Origin: an uncultured Anaerolineae bacterium
GTDB lineage: Bacteria; Chloroflexota; Anaerolineae; Anaerolineales; Villigracilaceae
Length of the DNA: 32,058 nt
Assembly: GCA_903838415.1 (NCBI GenBank)
Contig: CAILYI010000268.1
Location: forward strand, 1 to 32,058
Direction of reading: 5' to 3'
Of this stretch, positions 7,691 through 15,645 are shown in pieces (positions within the stretch are counted from its first letter, which is position 1; each line of letters begins with the position of its first letter). Below the pieces are notes generated by a model that did not search any database, was not told where the DNA came from, and was given only the letters and a program-made list of their open reading frames with translations. A program made the translations under genes and the position numbers.

Positions 7691-7719
7691 TTGCAATTGG
7701 ACATTTTTTATCGTAAAAT
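7691..7719 (+). promoter_or_regulatory. Predicted promoter of the alpha/beta hydrolase gene
   Basis: TTGCAA (7691-7696) and TAAAAT (7714-7719) are separated by exactly 17 bases. The predicted transcript starts about 20 bases before the ATG at 7747, and a weak AGGGA lies in that leader. Confidence 0.5.
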
Positions 7720-7746
7720 ATTGATATTCAGGGAAAAATTAAAAAT

Positions 7747-8754
7747 ATGCAAATACATCCGACACTTTTTATTAATCAATCTGACCGTATAATGCACGGA
7801 TTGCGCGTGATGCTTGGCACCTTGCGCCCGCGAAAAGATGACCTCCGCCTGCCAGAAATCCAGAAAACACCCAAAGGAAATGAATATCATATTTATTATC
7901 CGAGCGGAAAAGCCCGACGCACCGTTATCTTGATTTACGGGATGACGCTGGAGGGTGAAAATGATGGCCGTCTGCTGCGTTTTGCCCGCTCTTGCGCGGA
8001 CGCCGGTCTGAGGGTGATCGTCCCTCACTTGCCGGGGTTGATGGGTTTTCACGTTGCAAGGGGCGATATGCGTCGCCTGGTAGATATCGTCAGCTCGCTG
8101 TCGTTGGACAATGGCCCCAAAATTGGCCTGATCGGTTTCAGCACCGGCGGAAGTTACTCCTTGCTGCTGGCGGCCCGTCCGAAGCTGCGGGATAAGATTG
8201 GGCCGGTGGTATTGTTCAGCCCGATCTATGACGCCCGCGATGTGGCCGAACGCCTGCATGCCCCCGTAAACCCGGCGCCACAAACGCCCAAAGCCTGGGA
8301 TGAATTCTACTGGGCACAATTTGTGATCGCCTTTCGCAATCGCAAGCGGCTGGGGCTTGCTGCAGCAGTCCAGGAAGCGCTGCAAGTTTTTCTTTCCGAC
8401 TACGGCGATTACGATTTGGCGGTGAAACGCGTTTTCTACGAAAAATACATCGCCTGGTACCAACTGACCGATCGCGATGATCTGGTTAATGAAGGCTCAG
8501 CCCTCGATCAGCTTTCGGCGCGCGGTCAATTGGCTGAAGTGAAAAGCCCGGTTTTCATCCTGCATGACGCATCCGACCAAATCGTCCCGCCGCAGCATTC
8601 GCGCAGTATGTATGAAGAATTGGCCTTGCGCGGAACAGAATTTCAGCAGGAAGTGCTCGTCACACCCTGGTTGTCGCATGTCATCCTGCAAAATAACGGC
8701 AAGCTGTCTGAGCTGGCCAGGATCGTCTCTTTCACCGCTGAACTTTTCCGATAA
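7747..8754 (+). CDS. Alpha/beta-fold hydrolase
   Basis: A 335-residue alpha/beta hydrolase. After a ~45-residue N-terminal part, the core shows the first strand with oxyanion region (VILIYGMTLEGEND), and the nucleophile elbow GFSTGG places the catalytic Ser at 132. The acid is probably D274 or D277 (LHDASDQIVPP), and the His is H311 (WLSHVIL). There is no signal peptide, so it acts in the cytoplasm, probably as an esterase or a related hydrolase. The substrate is unknown. The next gene starts four bases after its stop, so it is probably co-transcribed with the FAH-family enzyme. A second ATG at 7792 is possible, but the promoter and leader fit 7747. Confidence 0.85.
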   Translation: MQIHPTLFINQSDRIMHGLRVMLGTLRPRKDDLRLPEIQKTPKGNEYHIYYPSGKARRTVILIYGMTLEGENDGRLLRFARSCADAGLRVIVPHLPGLMGFHVARGDMRRLVDIVSSLSLDNGPKIGLIGFSTGGSYSLLLAARPKLRDKIGPVVLFSPIYDARDVAERLHAPVNPAPQTPKAWDEFYWAQFVIAFRNRKRLGLAAAVQEALQVFLSDYGDYDLAVKRVFYEKYIAWYQLTDRDDLVNEGSALDQLSARGQLAEVKSPVFILHDASDQIVPPQHSRSMYEELALRGTEFQQEVLVTPWLSHVILQNNGKLSELARIVSFTAELFR

Positions 8755-8758
8755 ACCG

Positions 8759-9739
8759 ATGAAACTCGTCACATTTCTTCACTCCAAATCTGCAAGAAAG
8801 CCTCGGCTGGGGGCTTTACTCGATGACAGCGTGGTTGATCTTGTCGCTGCCAGTAACTGGTCAAAGGGAGGCGAGCACATGCCCGCCTCCCTGCTGGAGC
8901 TGATCGAAGCCGGGCCATCAGCCTGGGATTACACTCGTCGGGTTTTGGCGGAAGTTTCGCGGGCGGGCAACCCGACTCATTTAAGGGCGTCAAGCCGTCG
9001 GGTGGTTGGATTCAAGCGGAAAAAGGTCCGGTTTCTGGCGCCCATCCATCCAGTCAGCCTGCGCGACGCCTACGCCTTTGAGCAACACGTCAAAAAAGCC
9101 AGCGAGAATCGCGGACGACCTGTCCCGGAAGATTGGTACCGTTTTCCAGCCTTTTATTACACCAATCCGAACACCGTTATCGGACATGACGCCCCGCTGC
9201 CTTGGCCCCGTTATACCAAAGCGCTGGACTATGAACTGGAAATTGCCGCCGTGATTGGCAGGCGCGGCATCGATTGGGGCGCGGATAATGCCGCCAATTC
9301 GATCTTTGGCTTCACCATTTTCAATGATTGGTCAGCGCGCGATATTCAACGCGCCGAATTGAAAACCGGCCTTGGCCCGGCCAAAAGCAAGGATTTTGGT
9401 TCGTCGCTCGGCCCATGCATCATCACTCTCGATGAACTGGCTGATCGCGCCACCGGTCGTCCCGGCGTCTTTGACCTGGCCATGACAGCGCGCGTCAACG
9501 GCGAGGAAAAATCGCGCGGCAATTTCAAGGATATTTACTGGTCGTTCGGCGAGATCATCGCCCGCATTTCTGACGAAACGCCGCTCAGCCCCGGTGAGGT
9601 GATCGGCTCCGGCACGGTGGGGACAGGCTGCCTGCTGGAATTGACCAAAGGCGAAGGCCCCTGGCTGAAACCAGGCGACGTGGTGGAATTGGAAATTGAA
9701 CGGATTGGGGTACTGCGAAACACGGTCACAGACGTATAA
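8759..9739 (+). CDS. Fumarylacetoacetate hydrolase (FAH) family protein
   Basis: A 326-residue member of the FAH superfamily, metal-dependent enzymes that hydrolyse or decarboxylate beta-diketo acids in the breakdown of aromatic compounds. The metal ligands expected for the family are present: D103 (LRDAYAFEQH), E159 and E161 (DYELEIAAVIG) and D190 (IFNDWSARDIQ). KSKDFGSSLGP and GSGTVGTGC are further family signatures. The start at 8759 follows the hydrolase stop by four bases; longer upstream frames overlap that gene and lack homology. There is no clear Shine-Dalgarno, so translation is probably coupled to the hydrolase. The exact substrate cannot be assigned; 2-keto acid hydratase and fumarylpyruvate hydrolase are alternatives. 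Confidence 0.9.
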   Translation: MKLVTFLHSKSARKPRLGALLDDSVVDLVAASNWSKGGEHMPASLLELIEAGPSAWDYTRRVLAEVSRAGNPTHLRASSRRVVGFKRKKVRFLAPIHPVSLRDAYAFEQHVKKASENRGRPVPEDWYRFPAFYYTNPNTVIGHDAPLPWPRYTKALDYELEIAAVIGRRGIDWGADNAANSIFGFTIFNDWSARDIQRAELKTGLGPAKSKDFGSSLGPCIITLDELADRATGRPGVFDLAMTARVNGEEKSRGNFKDIYWSFGEIIARISDETPLSPGEVIGSGTVGTGCLLELTKGEGPWLKPGDVVELEIERIGVLRNTVTDV

Positions 9740-9818
9740 TTGGGTAACCTGAAAAATAAAGCGGCCCGGCGAGTGGGGAAAATGTGCCTATCCAATTCTA
9801 TTCTGTGCAGGAGGATCC

Positions 9819-11210
9819 ATGAATCGCAAAAGCGCCCTGGAAAAAATCAAGGAAAAGAAGTTCAAAAAACTGTGCGAAAACATCGTCGCAGAGATGAAAC
9901 GGCTGGATGTTCCAGGCGTTTCCGTTGGCATATGGCAGGCCGGGAAGGAATTCAGCGCCGGATTTGGCGTCACCAGCCTTGAAAATCCCTTGCCGGTGAC
10001 AGCCGATACGCTTTTTCAGGTCGGCTCGATCTCGAAGACCTTTACAGGCACGCTGCTAATGCGGCTGGTGGAAATGGGCAAACTGGAACTGGACGCCCCC
10101 GTCCGCAAATATTTGCCCACTCTGAAGCTTTCAGACTCTCGCGTGGCCGAAATTGTCACAACCCGGCACCTGCTGACTCACACCGGCGGCTGGACCGGCG
10201 ACTATTTCAATGATTTCGGCAATGGCAATGACGCCCTGGCAAAGATGGTCAAAAGCATCGCAAAGCTGCCACAAATCACCCCGCTGGGAGAAGTCTGGTC
10301 TTACAACAATGCCGGATTCAATATTGCCGGGCGTCTGATCGAAGTGCTGACGAAAAAGCCCTACGAACAGGCCGCGCAGGAACTCCTGCTTGATCCGCTC
10401 GGGCTGGCGATGAGCTTTTTCTTCCCGAGTGACATTCTCATCACGCACCGCTTCGCTGTCGGACACACGAAATGGGACGACGAAGTAAAGGTGGCACGTC
10501 CCTGGGCCATCGGTCGGGCGGGGAATGCCGTCGGCGGATTGGTCAGCACCGTCAAAGATTTGCTGGCTTACGCCCGCTTCCACATGGGCGCTGGTAAATC
10601 CGACAGCGACGAACAGATACTTTCGAGTGAAAGTTTGCAAAGCATGCGCCTACCGATCGCTGACGCAGGCGGACGCGGCAAAATGGGAATCACCTGGTTC
10701 ATCCGCCAGGCTGGCGATTTAACGATCTACAGTCACGGCGGCGCGACCAATGGTCAGCAGGCCGGGTTGCAATTCATCCCGGAAAAAGATTTCGCGCTGG
10801 CAGTCCTGACCAACAGCGATGACGGTGGCATCATCACCAGCAATGTGTTGAAATGGGCGCTGGAAATTTATTTTGACACGGCGCTGCCCGCTCCCATTCC
10901 GCAACAAAAACCCGATTCAGAATTGGCTGAGTATGCTGGAACCTACGATTTACCGCTTTCAGCCTTCACGCTGGAAGTGAAAGACGGCTATCTCGTGCAG
11001 AACGAAATCCCGCGCGGCGGATTCCCAACCCCCGAAACGCCGCCCGGCCCGCCTGCTCCGCCCATGCGACTGGCGATGTTCGAAAAAGACCGGACAATCA
11101 CCCTCGATGAACCGTCCCAAGGGTCGTTGAGTGAGTTCATCCGCGACAAAGATGGCAAACTGGCTTTCTTACGCAACGGCGGGCGAGTCCATCCCAAAAT
11201 CGTCCAATAA
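9819..11210 (+). CDS. Class C beta-lactamase-like serine hydrolase, apparently cytoplasmic
   Basis: A 463-residue protein of the beta-lactamase/EstB/penicillin-binding family. The active-site motifs are SxxK with S70 and K73 (GSISKTFTG), YxN with Y162 and N164 (WSYNNAGF) and HGG at 306-308 in place of KTG. The C-terminal ~90 residues form a separate small domain of the kind often attached to these enzymes (DUF3471-like position, not proven). The N-terminus is strongly charged (MNRKSALEKIKEKKFKK) and has no signal peptide. That is odd for a beta-lactamase and fits an intracellular esterase or peptidase better. A strong GGAGG lies just before the start. It is probably transcribed with or shortly after the FAH gene. 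Beta-lactam hydrolysis should not be assumed. Confidence 0.88.
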   Translation: MNRKSALEKIKEKKFKKLCENIVAEMKRLDVPGVSVGIWQAGKEFSAGFGVTSLENPLPVTADTLFQVGSISKTFTGTLLMRLVEMGKLELDAPVRKYLPTLKLSDSRVAEIVTTRHLLTHTGGWTGDYFNDFGNGNDALAKMVKSIAKLPQITPLGEVWSYNNAGFNIAGRLIEVLTKKPYEQAAQELLLDPLGLAMSFFFPSDILITHRFAVGHTKWDDEVKVARPWAIGRAGNAVGGLVSTVKDLLAYARFHMGAGKSDSDEQILSSESLQSMRLPIADAGGRGKMGITWFIRQAGDLTIYSHGGATNGQQAGLQFIPEKDFALAVLTNSDDGGIITSNVLKWALEIYFDTALPAPIPQQKPDSELAEYAGTYDLPLSAFTLEVKDGYLVQNEIPRGGFPTPETPPGPPAPPMRLAMFEKDRTITLDEPSQGSLSEFIRDKDGKLAFLRNGGRVHPKIVQ

Positions 11211-11253
11211 ATTCCGACCAATTCTCTGGCTGACTGCTTGCCGGTTGCCGTTG

Positions 11254-11259
11254 TATAAT
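11254..11259 (+). promoter_or_regulatory. Perfect -10 box seven bases before the GH31 start (leaderless mRNA predicted)
   Basis: TATAAT is followed by seven bases and then the ATG at 11267, and no Shine-Dalgarno is present. CTGACT at 11230-11235 is a possible -35 box with an 18-base spacer. Transcription would begin at about the start codon. Confidence 0.55.
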
Positions 11260-11266
11260 CGAGCCC

Positions 11267-13606
11267 ATGAGCGTTTCTCCCCACGTCCGCGAAATTGCGC
11301 CAAACGCTGTGCGCGTCACACACTTTGATCCAGTCCAGGGACAGCCGAACGACCGTCCCTGGCTGAAAGATGTGCTGCTTGACCTGCCCGAAAGCGAGCG
11401 GGACGGCAGCCCGATCAAAGTGGACACCCAAAACGGTCTCGTCCGCGCCCAAAACAGCGCGGGCCAGGTCTTTTTCAGCGAAATAGCCCTGCCCAAGCTG
11501 GGACTCCGCAAACGCCGTCCCTATTTCTATTTCGACATCCCCCAAACGGCTTTCTACGCCGGTCAGCATCGCGTCGACAACGGCTTGCAACTGACGTTGA
11601 ACGTTGCCCCGGGCGAATCCTTTTTTGGCTGGGGCGAATGGTTCAACGCCTTTGAGCGCAAATCCGGTCGCGTCGAACTCGACAACCGCAACGCGCTCTT
11701 CGGCGAACAGGATCGTCTGACCTACTCCGGCCTGCCGTTTTTCATCTCCAGCAACGGCTATGGCTTTTTGCTGCTCAATTCGCACCGCTCGCAGTGGGAT
11801 GTTTCCGCAACGCAGCTCACCGTCGCGGCTGACGGCCCCGGCGCCGATTACATTCTGATCTACGGCCCAACTTACCGGGAAATCCTGCGCACCTATACCG
11901 CGCTCACCGGCCGTCCGCCGCTGCTGCCGCGCTGGGGTTTCGGGGTTTGGGTCACCAGTTATCCACAGGAACATCAAAATCAAGTCCTGGATTTCGTGCG
12001 CCGTCACCGTGAAAAGAAAATTCCGTTGGATGCGGTCATTTTGGATTATCACTGGGAAGAGAAATTCCACAATTTTCAGTGGCGGCGCGGATTAATCCCC
12101 GACCCGGCAGCGCTGGTGGCCGGTCTACGGGCCGAAAACGCCCGCCTGGGGCTGATTCTGACTTCCTATCTCAACACCCGCAATCGACCATTGCAAAAAT
12201 GGCTGCTCAACACCTTCGGGCAAAACGTGACCCCCGGCATGGAACGCGACGATGAACGCGCCCTGGACGAATTCGCCGAGGCCAAATCGAAAGGATACCT
12301 GGCACACGAAAACGTGCGCTGGTGGTTTGGCGCCGGTGGCCTGCTCGACTTCACCAACCCGGCAGCCAGCGCATGGTGGCAGGAAAAACTGCGTCCGCTC
12401 TTTGAAATTGGCGCAGATTTCATCAAAAACGATGACGGCGAAGACCTGCCGGATGACGCGCAAGCCTGCAATGGCATGGATGGACGCGAATATCACAATA
12501 TTTACGGATTCTATTACGGACGGGCGACCTATGCGCGCCCGCCTGTCCAGGCCAAAGGACCTGCGGCGAGAACACTGATTTACGCCCGCACCGCCTGGAT
12601 CGGTTCGCAGCGCTACCCGGCGCTCTTCCTTGGCGATCAACAAGCCGATTTCGAGGGCATCCGTCGCAGTATGCGCGCCGGGTTGAACCTGGCGATGAGC
12701 GGCTTTTCCTACTGGACGGCAGACGGCTTTGGTCTGTCAGGAAAGACCGACCCAGAAACGCACATGCGCTATGCCCAGTGGGCACTGCTCAGCCCGGTGG
12801 CGCGCTACTTCGTCCGCCCGGCAGCGATTGACGAGACGCGCTTCCCCTGGTCGCACAATGCGCAGGTGGAAGCCAACTTCCGCAAGATGGCCGAACTGCG
12901 TCTGCGCTTGCTGCCGTATTACAACACGCTGGCGCACGAAAGCCACCGGTCGGGCATGCCGATCATGCGTCCATTGCTGCTCGAATTCCCAGGCGATGCC
13001 CGCCTGCGCAGCGTGGATGATCAGATCATGCTCGGCAGCCAGTTGATGATCTGCCCGGTCGTTGAGCGCGGCGCAACCTCCCGCAAGATCACGCTGCCTG
13101 AAGGTGTCTGGCACGATTTCTGGTCTGAGCGCTGCTGGGAGGGCGGAAGCGTCATCGAATATCCGGCTGCGCTGGATTGCCTGCCCTTGTTGGTGCACGG
13201 CGGGTCGATTTTGCCGATGGGCCCTGTTCTGCAATCCATCCCGGATGGGCACCAGTTCGATCAGCTTGAATTCCACGTCTGGGGGCCGTTCCCGGCGCAG
13301 GGACAGTTTATCGACGACGATGGGCAGTCCGTGGCCTATCAGGACGGCGCTTTTTCGCGCACCACGCTCCGCGCCGAGCAGGCCGCGAACCGGTTGAGAC
13401 TGCGCATATCAGGGGTGCAGGGAAAATTCGTCGGTCAGGTGAACAGGCGCCGAGTGGAGCTCATCCTGCACCAGGCCGGGGCGGTTGAAAATGCCCAAAT
13501 TAACGGTGAGAACGCGGCGGTTTCGAGCGCGCCTGATTTATTCCAAATCTCTTTTGAACATTCCGTCTTGAAAGACGCGCTGATCGAAATCCTTTTCAGC
13601 GCATGA
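11267..13606 (+). CDS. Glycoside hydrolase family 31 (alpha-glucosidase/alpha-xylosidase type)
   Basis: A 779-residue retaining alpha-glycosidase. The N-terminal ~210 residues are the beta-sandwich domain (NGLQLTLNVAPGESFFGWGEWF), the (beta/alpha)8 barrel runs from ~220 to ~560, and beta-sandwich domains close the protein. The nucleophile is expected at D389 in IKNDDGED, equivalent to KTDFGE of YicI-like enzymes. The acid/base is expected at D457 in LGDQQADFEG, and MSGFSYWTADGFG follows. The extra acidic residues of KNDDGED differ from the usual KTDFGE. There is no signal peptide, so the substrate must be imported or intracellular oligosaccharide. A close -10 box suggests a leaderless mRNA. 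The last four bases overlap the lipoprotein gene (ATGA). Alpha-glucosidase versus alpha-xylosidase cannot be decided. Confidence 0.93.
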   Translation: MSVSPHVREIAPNAVRVTHFDPVQGQPNDRPWLKDVLLDLPESERDGSPIKVDTQNGLVRAQNSAGQVFFSEIALPKLGLRKRRPYFYFDIPQTAFYAGQHRVDNGLQLTLNVAPGESFFGWGEWFNAFERKSGRVELDNRNALFGEQDRLTYSGLPFFISSNGYGFLLLNSHRSQWDVSATQLTVAADGPGADYILIYGPTYREILRTYTALTGRPPLLPRWGFGVWVTSYPQEHQNQVLDFVRRHREKKIPLDAVILDYHWEEKFHNFQWRRGLIPDPAALVAGLRAENARLGLILTSYLNTRNRPLQKWLLNTFGQNVTPGMERDDERALDEFAEAKSKGYLAHENVRWWFGAGGLLDFTNPAASAWWQEKLRPLFEIGADFIKNDDGEDLPDDAQACNGMDGREYHNIYGFYYGRATYARPPVQAKGPAARTLIYARTAWIGSQRYPALFLGDQQADFEGIRRSMRAGLNLAMSGFSYWTADGFGLSGKTDPETHMRYAQWALLSPVARYFVRPAAIDETRFPWSHNAQVEANFRKMAELRLRLLPYYNTLAHESHRSGMPIMRPLLLEFPGDARLRSVDDQIMLGSQLMICPVVERGATSRKITLPEGVWHDFWSERCWEGGSVIEYPAALDCLPLLVHGGSILPMGPVLQSIPDGHQFDQLEFHVWGPFPAQGQFIDDDGQSVAYQDGAFSRTTLRAEQAANRLRLRISGVQGKFVGQVNRRRVELILHQAGAVENAQINGENAAVSSAPDLFQISFEHSVLKDALIEILFSA

Positions 13607-14376
13607 AGGCCATTGTGAAAATATCCGAAGCAAACTTGATGATGATTTTATTGGCCGCCGCGCTGACAGGCTGCAATCTGCCATCCGCCGCGCCCAGCCA
13701 GGCGATTGACCCGGCGCTGGTGGGCACGATTGCCGCCCAAACGCTGGAAGCGGTGCTCTCGCAAACGGCCATCCCGTTGCCTTCTTCCACGCCCACGCCG
13801 CCCGCGACGCTGACGAAAACCCCGACCATCACCGCCACCTATTCGGTCCCTATGGTGCAATTTGATGGCAATACCAACTGCCGCAAAGGTCCTGGAACGG
13901 AATATGAAGTGGTGACCGTGCTGAATGCCGGGAAAAAAGTGGAGACGGTTGGGATTTCGGAGAAGGGGAATTACTGGTTGATCAAGCTATCCGACGGAAA
14001 GGAACCCTGCTGGGCTGCCAACGATTTTGCCAAAGCGTCTGGAAGTATTTCCGCCCTGCCGACGGTCACTGCGCCGCCCACGCCCACGCCCCGTCCGCCC
14101 AACGCACCGGTCTGGTCGACTTATACCTATACCTGCGATTTTGCGAGCGGCGGAAACAATATCACAATGAATCTGGCCTGGACCGACCGGGCCGATAATG
14201 AAGAAGGCTACATCGTCTACCGGGATGGGCAGGCCGTGATTACGCTGGCGCCCAACGCCAACAGTTACGTCGATGTGGCCTTTGTGGCGACCGGGCAGGA
14301 AGTGAGCTATGCGGTGGAAGTCTTCAACAAAACCTCGCACGCCAGCAGCAGTACCATCAAGGCCTCCTGTCAATGA
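13603..14376 (+). CDS. Lipoprotein with SH3b domain and fibronectin-III-like C-terminus
   Basis: A 257-residue surface lipoprotein. The signal peptide ends in the lipobox LTGC with the lipidated C24. A Pro/Thr/Ser-rich spacer (~45-75, STPTPPATLTKTPTITAT) leads to a bacterial SH3 domain (~82-150; NCRKGPGTEYEVVTVLNAG is the typical RxGPGxxYxVv pattern). A second Pro-rich spacer (TAPPTPTPRPP) leads to a beta-sandwich resembling FnIII (~170-257; AWTDRADNEEGYIVYRDG). SH3b domains bind cell-wall peptides or proteins. The protein probably sits on the outer face of the membrane. The start overlaps the GH31 stop by four bases and its stop overlaps the next start by four, so the three genes form one coupled unit even though GH31 is cytoplasmic. 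Confidence 0.88.
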   Translation: MKAIVKISEANLMMILLAAALTGCNLPSAAPSQAIDPALVGTIAAQTLEAVLSQTAIPLPSSTPTPPATLTKTPTITATYSVPMVQFDGNTNCRKGPGTEYEVVTVLNAGKKVETVGISEKGNYWLIKLSDGKEPCWAANDFAKASGSISALPTVTAPPTPTPRPPNAPVWSTYTYTCDFASGGNNITMNLAWTDRADNEEGYIVYRDGQAVITLAPNANSYVDVAFVATGQEVSYAVEVFNKTSHASSSTIKASCQ

Positions 14377-14636
14377 ACGAGCAGCGCATGAAAAATTCGC
14401 AGGTGGAATTGTTAAGGCTGCTGACTTCGCGCCTGGAACGTCTTTCAGTCGATTCGATCTGGGCGCGGCGCGCCAGTGGTTTGCGCGGCTCGCTGATTAA
14501 GGCGCTGGAATCCGCTGACGCCGGAAATGCCTACCCGCCAGAACACCTGGAGATGTTGATCGAGCGCAGCTTTGAGATTTTGCGCAACGCCGCCAGGGAA
14601 ATCCCCGACGTGGAAGCGCTGTGGCCCAGGCAATGA
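14373..14636 (+). CDS. Small helical protein of unknown function
   Basis: I do not recognise this 87-residue protein. It is predicted to be largely alpha-helical and charged (QVELLRLLTSRLERL; PPEHLEMLIERSFEIL), with no signal peptide or membrane segment. It is supported as a gene by the four-base ATGA overlap with the lipoprotein stop and by the absence of a competing frame. An internal ATG at 14388 could also be used. It is the last gene of the GH31-lipoprotein unit. No terminator was found after it; the next 20-70 bases contain a tandem repeat instead. Confidence 0.65.
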   Translation: MNEQRMKNSQVELLRLLTSRLERLSVDSIWARRASGLRGSLIKALESADAGNAYPPEHLEMLIERSFEILRNAAREIPDVEALWPRQ

Positions 14637-14656
14637 GACTCGACTGGGCAATTACA

Positions 14657-14711
14657 ACTTCACTATGTTTTCGGAAACACTTCACTATGTTTTTGAAAAG
14701 ACTTCATTATC
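14657..14711 (+). repeat. 22-bp tandem repeat (2.5 copies), candidate operator before the flavin-binding gene
   Basis: The unit ACTTCACTATGTTTTCGGAA plus two bases occurs at 14657-14678, again with few changes at 14679-14700, and half again at 14701-14711. The period of 22 bases is close to two helical turns, as for adjoining regulator sites. TTCACT (14681-14686) and CATTAT (14704-14709) with a 17-base spacer could be the promoter, so the repeat would overlap it. Confidence 0.6.
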
Positions 14712-14767
14712 TCCCGCCAGCCACATCCCCATGAGAGACGTTAAACAAAAACCCAACAGGAGCGAAC

Positions 14768-15346
14768 ATGCCAAGAAATTACGATCAGGCCAGCCCCACC
14801 CAATATCAGCGCATCCCAAGTCACACCCGCGACGAAGCCTGGACCAAGGAGTTTTTGCGGCGCTGCGAAATTGGACATATCGCCCACGCCCGCGGCGACC
14901 AGCCCTTCGTCACACCGACCAATTTCTGGTACGATGAAGCTCATCAGCGCATCATCTTTCACTCAAACATCGCCGGACGCACGCGCGACAACCTTGAACA
15001 CAATCCAAAAGTCTGCATGGAAGCCAGCGAATATGGCCGTTTTCTACCCGCCAACACCGCGCTGGAATTCGGCATTCAGTATCGCTCCGTGATGGTTTTC
15101 GGGACGGTACAAATCCTGGAAAATGACGATGAAAAGCGCGAAGTGCTGTACGCGCTGCTGAAAAAGTATTTCCCCAACCTGACGCCCGGCAAAGAATACC
15201 GTCCCATCATCGATCAGGAATTGGCGCGGACGACGGTCTACGCCATCCAAATCGAGTCGATCAGCGGCAAGGAGAATTGGGATGAACTGGCTGAAGAATT
15301 GCCCGATTGGCCTCCGCTACCCAAGGAATTTCTTCAAACCAGATAA
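14768..15346 (+). CDS. Pyridoxamine 5'-phosphate oxidase-like flavin-binding split-barrel protein
   Basis: A 192-residue cytoplasmic protein of the FMN-binding split-barrel superfamily (PNPOx-like, NimA/flavin-nucleotide-binding group). Recognisable parts are the N-terminal CEIGHIAHARGDQPFVTPT strand pair, FHSNIAGRTRDNLEHNPKVC (the segment that contacts FMN phosphate), YRSVMVFGTVQIL and the C-terminal YAIQIESISGKENW. Such proteins bind FMN or a deazaflavin and reduce small molecules such as nitro compounds. The true substrate is unknown. AGGAG eight to nine bases upstream supports the start. It stands alone after the 22-bp tandem repeat, which may be the binding site of its regulator. Confidence 0.85.
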   Translation: MPRNYDQASPTQYQRIPSHTRDEAWTKEFLRRCEIGHIAHARGDQPFVTPTNFWYDEAHQRIIFHSNIAGRTRDNLEHNPKVCMEASEYGRFLPANTALEFGIQYRSVMVFGTVQILENDDEKREVLYALLKKYFPNLTPGKEYRPIIDQELARTTVYAIQIESISGKENWDELAEELPDWPPLPKEFLQTR

Positions 15347-15348
15347 GG

Positions 15349-15354
15349 TATAAT
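15349..15354 (+). promoter_or_regulatory. Perfect -10 box of the glutaredoxin-like gene pair
   Basis: TATAAT lies three bases after the stop of the flavin protein gene, giving a leader of only ~14 bases that carries GGAG nine bases before the ATG at 15375. No convincing -35 box is present. Confidence 0.5.
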
Positions 15355-15374
15355 CCGCGCCGGAGAATGAAGCA

Positions 15375-15644
15375 ATGACAAATCCAGACATCTACAACCT
15401 CAAACCAAATGGCATTGTGCTGTACGGCGCAGACTGGTGCCCGGATTGCAAACGCTCGAAAGCATTTCTGGCCGCCCACAACATTCAGTATTTGGATGTG
15501 AATATCGGCAAAGATAATCTGGCCTATGCTTTCATCGAAAAACTGACGCGGCGTGTCGTGATCCCGACGCTGATCTTTCCTGACGGCGCCATTTTGGTCG
15601 AACCATCTGACGAAGCCTTGAGCCTCAGACTTGGAATCCGATAA
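15375..15644 (+). CDS. Glutaredoxin-like protein (CPDC active site)
   Basis: An 89-residue thioredoxin-fold protein of the glutaredoxin/mycoredoxin type. The redox motif is WCPDC (in YGADWCPDCKRSKAFL), and the cis-proline loop is VIPTLIFPDG. It would reduce disulfides or mixed disulfides in the cytoplasm. The reductant is unknown, but Chloroflexota lack known glutathione synthesis in most cases, so a mycothiol-like or thioredoxin-reductase partner is possible. The next gene is a close paralogue starting one base after the stop, so the pair arose by tandem duplication and is co-transcribed. Confidence 0.88.
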   Translation: MTNPDIYNLKPNGIVLYGADWCPDCKRSKAFLAAHNIQYLDVNIGKDNLAYAFIEKLTRRVVIPTLIFPDGAILVEPSDEALSLRLGIR

Positions 15645-15645
15645 T

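Noticed and set aside
7708-8463. A 251-codon open frame on the minus strand
   Set aside because: It is antisense to the alpha/beta hydrolase with its intact Ser132 elbow, and it has no family features of its own.
10988-12070. A 360-codon open frame on the minus strand
   Set aside because: It is antisense to the serine hydrolase and GH31 genes, whose catalytic motifs prove the + frames. It is a product of GC-rich codon bias.
14657-14711. CRISPR-like short repeat array
   Set aside because: The units are directly adjacent without spacers and there are only 2.5 of them; the same applies to the array at 28297-28357.
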